A stretch of 64,000 nt of DNA from Strigamia acuminata (Eukaryota > Arthropoda > Chilopoda > Geophilomorpha > Linotaeniidae), in assembly GCA_949358305.1 (NCBI GenBank), contig OX442321.1, positions 7,403,605-7,467,604 on the forward strand. Reading direction: 5' to 3'. Below the pieces are notes generated by a model that searched no databases, was not told the origin of the DNA, and saw only the letters and a program-made list of their open reading frames with translations. Positions 10,259-21,500 of the stretch are shown in pieces; the stretch's first letter is position 1, and every line of letters begins with the position of its first letter. The translations under genes and the position numbers were made by a program.

Positions 10259-10956
10259 ATCTATATATTACGGGGTTGCATTAAATGAGCGATTAGTTGA
10301 TTACTTAGATTAGTCGATGTGAGACAATGAATGAGGTGATGCGTTTGGTTTAACGGCATTCGATTGAATGCTTGACAAACTTTATTTTAAACAATAGAAC
10401 GGAAGTGGGCCAAAAGGGGTTTCCCGAGTGGACCACGGGCAAGGGGTCACGGGTCAAGTGCGCAGGCGATGGTGGCGCCGGGGTGCGGTGGGGGCCGGCA
10501 GAGTCACAGTCGATTACTTAATGTGTCATGTGACTGGATTCAACCAATCCCGAGAATAATCATTTCATCAGATAAGCAACTAAGCAACTAATCAAGTAAT
10601 CATCCCAAACCATGATTTTCTGCTGACTTGGACCGATTATAAGTGCTCTCTAGACTGAAACCAACATGGCGGCGCCAGACCTGCTGCAACTACACAAGGT
10701 CATAATTTAACAAAGTCTGCTCAGTATAGGTTAAACTGAACACATGAAACAAGTTAGGTAGTTGTAATTATTATTTGTAGGAACTTTTTTTAAACAATTG
10801 CTACGTATTTAGGTTAAAATTAAAACAATTCCGCCCATCGTAACAATAATCACATAATCAGATTTTTGTTGGGCCCTCAATAATTGAGTGAATTATGATT
10901 ATTGCAATAATCAACTAATCACAATAATCGCTCATTTAATGAAACCCCTTAATATA
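10259..10956. mobile_element. MITE with ggggttgcattaaatgagcg ends
   Basis: Left end ggggttgcattaaatgagcg and right end gctcatttaatgaaacccc are inverted copies, flanked by tatat sequences that may be the target duplication. The interior is non-coding, with repeated aataatcac/gtgattatt motifs. The homologous position near IR-c (about 15504) lacks it, so it inserted after the duplication or was lost there. Confidence 0.6.
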
Positions 10957-10989
10957 TAGTCTCAGATTAAACTTTACTGGAAATCCACA

Positions 10990-11850
10990 AAATCAAAATT
11001 ACATACCACAATAGCTGTTACTTTTATTACTTTACTTGGATTAGTCAAGCGTGATAAGTTTTTCGCTAAAATCTTCTGAGTTTATGAAAAATAAAAAATA
11101 TTGCATGTAAACCGTACTACTTGTTTCTAATAAATAACAAGTGCCTTATTGCATGTTAACCACCATGCCAAGTAGAATAACTACTTACTGACTGATTTGT
11201 ACAATTAAATTGTAAAGTACAGCCTATGTATTTAAACTCTTCCTGAAAAAGTGAGGCAGATGTTGGCGTCATCCAATACAAACAGTGAGCGCATTCATAA
11301 AGAAATTTAGATCAAACAGCATTTAAAAACAGCACATTTAAACTGCTTGTTTCGCTCTAACTTGAAAAATGGCAGCCGATTTCATTTTTTCAGTCGCAGT
11401 GGGCATGCGCCACGATATTTAAACAACAAAACAAGACTTTATGAATGCGCCAAACCTACAAACTCACCACAGACATTATTTTGGAACACAAGTCTGTATA
11501 AAATTTAAAATTAATTTAAAATAAAACAAAAATATGCTTTGTGGAGGAAGATCACCTTTTTGCTGCTTAGAAATTAAAATGCTAATTTTGGGACAAATCT
11601 GGTACAAATTTGCTGCAGCAAAACCAACACAGCTTACTGCAAAAAAGAATTAAAAATAAAAATATAAAAAAACACCTCCCATTCCAACTTACATATAAAC
11701 GCTAAGAAATTCATCTTCGAATAAAAGAATACAGCTAAAAAAACCCGATAAATTAATTCGACATTAGCTTCAAAACTTCCCTCAAATGAAAATGTCAAAT
11801 ATATTGCAAAAGGACAGAAGAAAACCGACCCGGAGGATATTTCAGTCACT
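10990..11850 (-). pseudogene. Probable 5' exons of IR-b
   Basis: Three short stretches with conserved frame and GT donor match partners near IR-c. They end at a GTATGT donor near 11006 (NPSKVIKVTAIV), at about 11190-11235 (EEFKYIGCTLQFNCTNQS) and at 11693-11734 (ILLFEDEFLSVYM). A further hydrophobic frame at 11755-11850 (GSVFFCPFAIYLTFSFEGSF) may be a signal-peptide region, but no ATG is visible. These are inferred exons of the divergent receptor N-terminus. Confidence 0.4.
11288..11453. mobile_element. MITE with gcgcattcataaag ends, copy 1
   Basis: Inverted ends gcgcattcataaag and ctttatgaatgcgc bound a unit that also sits at 15830-16053 in the duplicated flank. This copy lacks about 60 bp present in the other, between atatttaaac and aacaaaac. 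Presence in both flanks dates it before the duplication. Confidence 0.55.
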
Positions 11851-12243
11851 TGGATGTGAATAGTCGACCAAGATAATCGATTTTACGTCATAAAAATGAA
11901 AAATGGTTAAATTCGATAAAAACTCCTAAATTATTTATCACATAACTTTTTATGGCTTGTGTGTTATTCCACATTAATTGCAGCAATAAATTAACATCAA
12001 ACTCACAACGTTTTTCCTTCTTCCGTTTTTAATTTTTCCAACGAAGTCAATTAGCAACTCATTTCGAAACATATAATTACATGATAGGTAGAAGTAGATA
12101 ACAAATTTATGACAAGTTACAAACTGCCCTAGAAACTTCAATATATCGATTGATTTAGTTAATCAAACATTCCATCATGAACTTCAATTAATTTATCTCA
12201 AAAAATAATCTGTCATAAAACATACCTCAACAAACTTATTCGC

Positions 12244-12480
12244 ACAAGGAGACCTGTGTAATCCACAATTGTTTAAATTTTTTTAAAATAAAGTATTATT
12301 TAAACGGTCAATACTTTCTTTATTTAAATGCATCTTTCTCTCACATTGTTACAAATAGTTACAACACACAGAATTCTTTACTGTGTGTTGTAACACTACA
12401 TTTTTTATTTTTTGAGTAAAAAAGCTAATTTTATCATTACACTTGCTGAATAGGCTGCTGGACATGTGACATCAAAACCA
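12244..12480. mobile_element. Single-arm relative of the fold-back element
   Basis: The sequence caaggagacc, then gtgtaatccacaattgtt, the ctctcacattgttacaaa block and cttactgtgtgttg match the outer part of each arm of the fold-back element at 28671-29660 in the same order. It lacks the inner tRNA-like head and the second arm. It shows that the fold-back belongs to a repeated family. Confidence 0.65.
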
Positions 12481-12839
12481 CTCATAATTCATAATTCATA
12501 ATTCACTTTCATCGGACAAGTTTGTGAGACCCGTCCTAAGTCCGGGCTATACAGCTTACACTGTTTCCAGTATTCCGACCACACTATACTTGACAATGGG
12601 GTATGTGAGACGAATAATTACGCAAAAAGAAGCCGAAAATAAACTTAACATAAAAATTAAATTTTTTTTAAATTGAAATTTACAAAGAGAAAAAAATTGA
12701 AGATTGAACATTTTTATTTCCAATTTCAAATGTTTGACATCGACATTAAACTGACAATAAGCTCACGTCACGTGTCATTATTAAGCTGCAGTAAGAAATT
12801 AAATTGATATATCCAAAATGTGCGTTTGAAATCTCGCTA

Positions 12840-13166
12840 TTACAATAGCGAGATTTTAAAAGCACATAATCAGATTTTAAAAGCACATAATCAGATTTTA
12901 AAAGCACATAATCAGATTTTAAAAGCACATAATCAGATGTTAAAAGCACATAATCAGATTTTAAAAGCACATAATCAGATTTTAAAAGCACATAATCAGA
13001 TTTTAAAAGCACATAATCAGATTTTAAAAGCACATACCGTAATCTGATTTTAAAAGCACAATCAGATTTTAAAAGCACATAATCAGATTTTAAAAGCACA
13101 TAATCAGATTTTAAAAGCACATAATCAGATTTTAAAAGCACATAATCTGATTTTAAAAGCACATAA
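12840..13166. repeat. 21-bp minisatellite, about 15 units
   Basis: The unit cagattttaaaagcacataat (21 bp) is repeated head to tail with very few changes. Two short interruptions occur near 13030-13055. Because 21 is a multiple of three, long repetitive frames appear on both strands; these are not genes. The array starts five bases past the IR-c stop codon, so it probably forms the 3' UTR or its edge. Confidence 0.95.
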
Positions 13167-13170
13167 TTAA

Positions 13171-15090
13171 TTACACATTATTAATTAATAACTCCAGCAA
13201 CCAAACTATGACCGACAACAGCATTCCACAGGCAAACAGGACCACTGGACCACGTATCACACCAAACGAAATTGGATAGAAGGAATTATCCTCGCCGCAG
13301 TCTAGCCAATTGTTTAAGTAATGATTAGACAAGAGGTGTAAGAATCCACATTCCTTCAACTGTAGGAGTCTGCCATGTTCATTAAAAAAATTAATCAATT
13401 ATTAAAAGTCTGGTTTCTAGAAACACGGTATACGAGTTACGTAGTTACGTAGTTACTTTTGATTGAAAAACTCCTTGTAAGCAAAACGTTTTGAAAAAGC
13501 CAGTGCATGAAATATACTGACCACGGGCTTTTCGGCAACTGTTAAACTACAGTCCGTCACCAAAAGTTCTGGTAAAACCAATCCAGCGTTTTGCCCGAAT
13601 ACTGCGTCGAATCCTTCCTTCGCATTTTTCACTTTCAGATACGATGAATTGGGAAATAAACTCTGTTATGAATTAAATAAAGCATGTGTTCACTAGCTGC
13701 AATCAAAACCTCTAAAACGCCTCTAAAACTCGTTTCGTGTCTGTACATGTGACGTCATTCCCACGAAACGAGTTTTAGAGGCGTTTTAGAGTTTTTGAAT
13801 GCAGCTACTGTTATTATGATTTATTGTTTTCAGTTATACTCTGGCCATGTGTAAGTTGAGCCTAAATCCGAGCCTTTTCTCTGGTGTAGTGATACAAGAA
13901 AATAGATCCGAACACCAGTATTGCAACCGATCTACTGAAATAGTAAACGAACGTTCTAAGATTTCTGGAAGAAGCAAGCAATAAACTCTGAACTATTTTT
14001 CCTGGTGGCAGCACAGAGTGAGTTATGAGGCTCGGATTTAGGCTCAACTTACACATGGCCAGAATATAGAGAAAACCTTAAAGAGAAGTTCAAACATACT
14101 ACTCTCTAAAATGACAGGTAAATAATGTGGTTTGCCGTTATTGACTCATTGTTTTGAATTTATACCTTAAAAAATTCTTCAGATGAACTCTCACCTAAAA
14201 GGACAGGTAAATAATCTGTATCGTAAACCATTTCTTCAATTGAGTGAAATGGAATTTTAGTTTTGTTCGTTGCAAACAAAGCTGTCAATAATGAAGTGTA
14301 AACAGACAGAAGCAGCGTTGACAAAATCAAAAAAACAAAAAAACACCACTTCATAAAATGCATTCTTGGAGGTGATAAAGCGCCTGAAACAACCATCAAT
14401 AGTGACATTTAATTAATTGCCTTCTAAGAAATGTCAATTGTTCGTACCTACTATGACAATTGGCCACCAGAGGAGAATCTCGTTAATAAAAGCAACTACA
14501 CGTATTGAAAATGAATTTATGCTTATTGACTTTTCCATTAAAATAAGGAAAATGGTTATCAAGTTGACAGCAAATATGCTTAGCCACACGTTCGTGCTGA
14601 ATGCTTTAAAGAAGTTAGTCGGAGACCATTCACGGTACTTCAATTTTCTATAAGCAATTTTTAAGTCTATTTCGAGCAATGAAAGCGAGAACTCAACGTA
14701 GTCTCTCCTCTTTCGAGTTATACCTATACAAGTGGCAATATCTGCTGTCTGAAAAAGAAATCAAATTATTTGATTTATAGCTTATCAGCAAATATTATTT
14801 TTGTATAATCAGGGTATTATTTGCACATAGGCTTATAAGCAATACTTACTCCATGTACAATTTCACCCATCAATCCATTCCATTTTCCATCTCGAATTCC
14901 ACCAAAAGCCATCCCTTTGATTTCAGTCAACTTAAAGCTAATTTTAAAAATACAGTAACAACAAAATTCCATCACCATATGATCATTACCTAACATTATA
15001 ATTTGTATGAAAAATGGATAACACTTGTCCAAAATAACCATCCATTATTACTGAATTGTTTTCCTCTCTGAAGATAACATATGGCTGAAA
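13171..15090 (-). CDS. IR-c ionotropic receptor (ligand-binding and channel exons)
   Basis: Six exons in phase give 370 residues to the stop: 14990-15090, 14850-14937, 14448-14748, 14166-14383, 13457-13662 and 13171-13369. In order they show the start of the S1 lobe (NNSVIMDGYFGQVLSIFHTN), the glutamate-receptor-like KGMAFGGIRDGKWNGLMGEI, then TADIATCIGITRKRRDYVEF with an arginine where iGluRs bind ligand. Next come the first membrane helix (STNVWLSIFAVNLITIF), the pore/second helix, the channel motif (TSLLTALFATNKTKIPF), the S2 lobe and the last membrane helix (GPVVLFACGMLLSVIVWLLE). IRs are chemosensory ion channels in sensory dendrites of protostomes. The subfamily was not assigned, and the divergent pattern suggests a lineage-specific IR. 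N-terminal exons upstream (15545-16475) are only tentatively identified, so the start is not given. Confidence 0.85.
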
Positions 15091-15269
15091 CTGCAAATTA
15101 TATGTTGAAATAAAAGAAAAGGAAAAGGAAAAGAAAAAAAATATAGATCTTGGTTTATCTACTCAGTCCATTTTAATTGAGCGTAAAAATGGATGTGAAT
15201 AAACTCATTTAATACGGTGCATTTAACTTATTTGTCGTGTACAATCGTGGACTATTTGTCCCACTACAC

Positions 15270-16850
15270 GAGTGATACGGCTGGAGTTAAGTCAATGTTG
15301 TATCGGTTCAGAACATACTAATAGAGCATCGATTCTCCGAATGTCGGACTTTCAAACAACCGATTAACTGAACAGCGGCAATCAACTTTTTCATCGATTT
15401 GTTTTGTTTTCATATGCAATACAGTATGTGTTTTAACCTAATGACCAATTATGCAAACAAATCGTTTTTATGAACACCCATGTCCCCAATCAGTCTCAAA
15501 TTAAACTTTACTGAAAATCCGCAAGTTTCCTATCAAAATGAGAATTACATACCACAGTAGCTGTTACTTTTATTACTGTACTTAGATTATTCAAGGATGA
15601 TAAGTTCTTCGCTAAAATCTTCCGAGTTTATAAAAAATAAAAAATATTGCATGTATACTACTTGTTTCTAATAAATAACAAGGGTCTTATTGCATGTTAA
15701 TCATCATGCCACGTAGAATAGTTACTTACTGACTGATTTGTACAATTAAATTGTAAAGTACAACCTACGTGTTTAAATTCTTCCTGAAAAAGTGAGACAG
15801 ATGTTGGCTCCAACCAATACAAACAGTGGGCGCATTCATAAAGGTATTTAGACTATAAACAGCATTTAAAAACAGCATATTTAAACCGATTGTTTCGATC
15901 TAACTTGAAAATTGGCAGCCGATTTCATTTTTTCAATCGCAGTGGGCATGCGCCACGATATTTAAACTGTGACTGATATGGTCTTCACTAGTGCAAACAG
16001 GGGACTGAATGTGTGGCCTGATGGTCACAAAACAACAAAACAAGACTTTATGAATGCGCCAAACCTACAATTTACGAACTCACCACCGACATTATTTTGG
16101 AACACAAGTCTGTATAAAATTTAAAATTAATTAAAAATGAAACAAAAATGGGCTTTGTGGAGGAAGATCACCTTTTTGCTGCTTAGAAATTAAAACGCTA
16201 ATTTTGGGACAAATCTGGTACAAATTTGCTGCAGTAAAACCAACACAGCTTACTGCAAAAAAGAATTAAAAATAAAAACATAAAAACACCTCCTGTTCCG
16301 ACTTACATATAAACGCTAAAAAATTCATCTTCGAATGAAAGAATACAGCTAAAAAAAAATTAAAAAAAAACAATAAATTAATTCGACATTAGCTTCAAAA
16401 CTTCCCTCAAATGAAAATGTCAAATAAATTGCGAAAGAACAGAAGAAAACCGACCCGGAGTATATTTCAGTCACTTGGATGTGAATTAGTCGACCAAGAT
16501 AATCGATTTTAGGTCATTAACATGAAAAATGGTTAAATTCGACGCCACGGAAAAGATATATTTCACAAAAACTCCTAAATTATTCATTACATAACTTTTT
16601 ATGTCTCGTGTGTTATTCCACATTAATTACAGAAATAAATTAACATCACACTCGCAACGTGTTTCTTTCTTCCATTTTTAATTTTTCTTGTTAAGCCAAT
16701 TAGCAACTCAGGTAAAGATAAACAAAAAAATTGTGACACCAAGAAACTTCGATATATCGATTGATTTAGTTAATCAAACATCCCATCATCCGCTTCACTC
16801 AATTTATCTCAAAAAATGATCTGTCACAAAACATACCTCAACAAACTCAA
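15270..16850. repeat. Segmental duplication, copy at IR-c, with probable 5' exons
   Basis: This region is homologous to 10010-12240. It holds the counterparts of the small exons on the minus strand: 15553-15618 (SSLNNLSTVIKVTATV), about 15738-15784 (EFKHVGCTLQFNCTNQS) and 16317-16358 (ILSFEDEFFSVYM), each ending at a GT donor. A MITE copy with gcgcattcataaag ends lies at 15830-16053. Conservation of the frames in both copies is the main support for their being exons. Confidence 0.6.
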
Positions 16851-16999
16851 TCTCAGATCAAACAATGAGTATGTAAAACAACGATAACACAAACACCTAT
16901 CACCTCAATCCTTAAATACGTTAGTTAGGTAGTTTATATATGAAAATCACTTACCTTTCTGTCTATCTTCAATTGTCTTGTTGGCACGGAGAGTCAATT

Positions 17000-18523
17000 T
17001 CACTCAATGTTCATTTTACACAAAATACACAAAATACACAAAATATTCAAAGTTCTGAAGAGCGGCAAATCACTCGACATGATCAAATCGGTTCTTCAAA
17101 CGTTCATCATAATATGTCACATTAAAGTATATAATGTTCGCATTTTTGTCACAAGTAAACTTGTAATACCATAACTCAATGTAATGGCGCCGATAATGCC
17201 GAGAATGTTTTCTCCCGTGCACTTCATTTGAGGCTTTTGATTTTCAGTTTGAGACTTATCAATCACACGAAACGATACACAAGTCGATCCTCCAAATCAG
17301 TCGTCACATTGCACTCATTCTTAATTCGTTGTTAAACGAACAACCAATTTAATTTCAAAACAAAATGTCAGCCGCAATCAACGAAGCGGACAAAGACAAG
17401 ACACGTTGCCGAATTGTTTCCTGAATGGTGCAACTCCTGAATTGTCATCGCAGAAGTTCATCTTAATTCTTGATAAAATTTCAAACGGAATAAAGAATAA
17501 TTAAACTCGAATTCCAACAAGATATTTTTTAAAATACCACCTCAGATCAACGACGAAAAACCTCACTCTCGCCCAGGCATTGTTCTGCCACTATCCTCGC
17601 GTCATAAATTATCATTATTTACGTTACGTAATCACTCTTTCGATAATTCAAAATTTCACCGTTATTTGTGTTTTCCTTATTACTCATGAAAACGAGTGCT
17701 AATTAAATTTATTCTCCAAAAAACAAACAAGGAAATTTATTTCTTTCTTTAACAGTAATTCCAACCACCTTTTTTTTATTATTATTTCATAATATTTTTA
17801 AATTCCTATTCAGCTGCAGGAATAAATAGACTTCCAATAAACAATAACAACCGATTAGATAATGATATGGCTCTTGCAGAAAAGTTCTAAAATTTAATTA
17901 TTATTATGTTTTTATCATTTTTCATTTTTGTCAGGTTTTAATAAGGCATGTGGCATTAAGTACAGTGTCCTTTTAATAGCCTTTCGCAAGTAGTATCAAA
18001 ATTCATTACAAAAAAGAAGAAAAACAAAACAAAATTAAAATTAAAAAAACAAAAATCAACTTCAGAATCTCAAAAGAACCAAATTCTTTCTTCTAATTAC
18101 GGAAGACAAATTGTACACACTTTTTTCTAAACACTTTTAAACTCTTTCTACATCAAAACCGAATCCTAAAGCAAACTAACTTACATTTTAAATGCAATTT
18201 CTTTTTAGATCAAATTTATCCATTTTCATTTCTTAAATGAGTAATGAGATGAACAATAATTTCCCAAAAAACAAACAAAATAATAAAAAAAAATACATAA
18301 TAAACAATTCAAAGGGTATACCAAATAGGAATCGAAGATTAAACATGATTAACACCAACCATCGAACAATAAACTACAGAAAAACAATAAAACCCAAAAA
18401 AAATCGATAACATAGTACAAGAAAAGCGTACAAAATGGAAAAAGGGGATCGAGTTAATATCTAATTTGCAGCAGATGACCGAGAAAGAAAAACGAAAAAA
18501 TACTTTCTCTAACAACAACTTCC
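17000..18523 (-). other. Filamin 3' UTR and intergenic sequence
   Basis: No coding signal is visible. The part from roughly 17,700 to 18,523 follows the filamin stop and is A/T-rich with several tttatt motifs (AATAAA on the minus strand), so it is probably 3' UTR. The rest is intergenic between filamin and IR-c. Confidence 0.5.
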
Positions 18524-21500
18524 TTACAAAACTTCAACCTTAAACGGACTTCCGGGGATGTTTTCCTCGCCCCACTTAACAACTAATATGTGATCGCCGC
18601 GATCTTTAACCACGTAATTCACTTGATAATTATGGTGACCCATGTGCTTAATGAAAACCTCCTCGCTCGGGTTCTTCGGTCCAACCATCCCAATGTAGAG
18701 AACATTATTACCTTAAAAAAATATATATAAATTAATTTAACTTAATTAAATAAATTCACCAAATTTACCGGCATTTTGAGCATTGACAATAAATTGATTT
18801 TGTTTGTGTAAATAGGCCTTTTTCAACCCCATTCCTTTACTCGTGATTTTCGTCGCGTCCGATTTGAATTTCGGAAGCGTAACGGGTAGTGTCTTTGTTT
18901 TTGATTGCTTGTGCACTGTTTCCACTATGACGGACGACGTTTCTTGCACGCCCGCCTCGCCCACAGATGGACCTGGGAAAGAAAAAAAATAAATAAGAAA
19001 AATATTTTATTTAAATTTATTTCTATATGTTCCACAACTCACCCGTGCTCATCACTTTAAACGGACTGCCAACAATGTGGTAACCGTTGTATTTGATGGT
19101 GATGTAGTAATCTCCCTTAACCAAAGGCGTGTAACGCACTTTGTAGCCTTCGTCCACCTCGGTGCAATCCATGGATACTTTAGACGGACCGTCGATGGTC
19201 ACGGCCAACGTCCCGGCTCCGGCATTGCAAGTATCGACGATAAAATCCGATTTTTGTCCTAAAATTCATCAAAAATGTAAAAAAAAAACATGAGAAAATG
19301 TACGATTCTATTAGATTAAGTCAAATTATCGCACCAGTTTTTAAACTCTCCAATCCAGGACCGTGCGCGTGCACGGCAGCCGGGTCGGCGTCGTCTTTGC
19401 CGACGCGGAATCTGAACGGACTTCCCATGATGTGAATACCGTTAAATTTCACGTGAATATTGTGGATACCGTTTTCCCGCGGGACGAAACGCACAGCCCA
19501 TGATTCTTTAAAAAAAATTAAAAAATGACAAATTAAATTAGAAAAAATTGAAAATTAAATTAGAAAAATTTGAAAAAGAAATTAGAAAAAATTAAAAAAG
19601 AAAAAAAAAACGAAATATAAAAAATTAAATTATTAAAAATTAAAAATTAAAAAAAAATATATATATATATTAAAAAATTCACCATCATCAATGGGAGCGA
19701 GGAAGCAATCATCTTCCACTCCAGACGGAGCAATGGCTTTAGCATCGAGTTGTCCCTTTGCGCGATTAGTGTGAATGGTAAAAGCGGCCGGTTTGTTCAC
19801 TTGCAGGTTATCCGGCATCTGTCCAACTTCGATCTTACGCGCCTCGCCTTGATCGGGCGTCACGTACACTTTATACGGACTATCGGGAATATGCTGATCG
19901 TTGAATTTGATTCCGACGCGATATTCACCTAAAAAATTCCCAAAAAAAAATAAAAATAAACCAAAAAACTCCCAAAAAAAAATAAAATCCACTCTACCGG
20001 GTTCCGAAACGACATACGACACGTAGCAAGACCCATCCTTCCTATCCTTAAAATCAATCTCCGCCTTCGACGGCCCTTCCACCGAAATGGCCAAACTCCC
20101 CGCACCCGCCTCACGAGTCCACACGTTAAATTCCGCTAAAAAAATAATCAAAAAAATCAAAACAAACCCAAAAAATAAATCTCCCCCGCTACTTACAAGG
20201 TTGATTCACCTCTCCACGTTCCAACCCGGGTCCACCAGCATGCACGCGATGAGCTCCGCCATCCCTCAACGGTCCAACGGTGAATTGGAAGGGGCTCCCT
20301 GAATCACACAATTGAATATGAGTAAAAACAGTCACATGATTCGCTTTTTTCGACATAGAAAACCCAAAATCAACGCGATTCGCGAGCGAAAACGATATCC
20401 AAGTGCGCCAAGACGCGCTTCGTTCCCGACAAAACCGTTCCTCTCCCCCCCTTGGACCCCGGCCAACTGACCAGAAATAGTTCCCGCATATCGCGCGTAA
20501 AAATTTCTGCATTTCACCCACACACTCAACATGTTTTCGGGCCAAATCTAAATTAAGCCCCTTATGAGTGAATGACGGCTGCTGCGAACATACCAGGGAT
20601 ATGGATGTCCTTGTACCGGACGCTGACTGTGTGGACGCCCAACTCCTTGGGCACAAAGTTAACTCCGTACAGATAATCCTCGATATCCTTAACCTCCGCG
20701 TCCTCGGTGATCCCGGTCGGGCTGGTCACGGACGCGCCCAGATCGAACGGGGTCACTCCGGGCATCTTGAACGACAGACGGCACTGGCTGCCCACCTCGG
20801 TCACCGGAACGGCGTCGCGTTGACGTTTAATGCGCTCAGTTTGTCTGTTCGAGCCTTCGCCGGTCACTTTCACGGTAAATGGCGAACCTAAAATCAACAA
20901 AATTTTTTAATTAAATTAATTAATTTTAATTTTAAATTTCTTTACCCATCACGTGATGGTCGGCGAATTTCAAATTCACGATGTAATAACCGGGTTCCGT
21001 GGGTTTGTAACTGACGGTCAGAGTGCCGTCGTCGTTGTCCTTGCACTGGATGTCCGCTTTGCTGGGTCCTTCGATGGACAAACTCAAGCCGCCGTATCCC
21101 GCCTCCTTCGTGTCAATGTTGAACGAGTTTTCCTGATGCGTTTTTCCCTCCTTCAGGTTCATCCACTGCACCTTCACCTTGTTGGCGTCGCCGACCTCTT
21201 GCTCGCCCACCATGATCTTGAACGGACTGTGCGAAATGTGGTTCCCTTGGCGCTTGACGCTCACCTGATGTTCGCCGACCTCGCGCGGTGTAAACGAAAT
21301 ACCTTCGACCCAAAAACAGAAAAATTAATTAATTAAAAAAATTATTTTTTTAAAAAATTTTATACCTAAATGTCCATTTGGTAATTTTTTTACGAAGCAC
21401 GGTTCCTCCAATCCCGACGGCGCCATGATGGAAGCGTTCAAGTTCTTCACGTCCTTCTCGGTCACTTTGAGCGAAACTTCGCTGGAGGATCCGACCGAAA

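Larger units (their letters stand above)
10010..12240. repeat. Segmental duplication, copy at IR-b
   Basis: This stretch aligns in order with 15270-16850 next to IR-c. Shared landmarks include ctccgaatgtcgga, cacccatgtccccaatcagt, the small 5' exons and ttcgatatatcgattgattt. Differences are insertion of the MITE at 10259-10956 and small indels. It shows that IR-b and IR-c arose as tandem duplicates with their 5' flanks. Confidence 0.8.

Noticed and set aside
12746-13162. Long repetitive open frames on both strands (e.g. LKSDYVL repeats)
   Set aside because: They are a by-product of the 21-bp minisatellite, whose unit is a multiple of three.
12840-13166. Regular repeats that might suggest a CRISPR array
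   Set aside because: Units are contiguous with no unique spacers, and the host is a eukaryote.
20189-20656. 155-codon frame crossing filamin exon 20197-20298 and its intron
   Set aside because: The intron part has no filamin repeat, and the flanking exons splice in phase without it.
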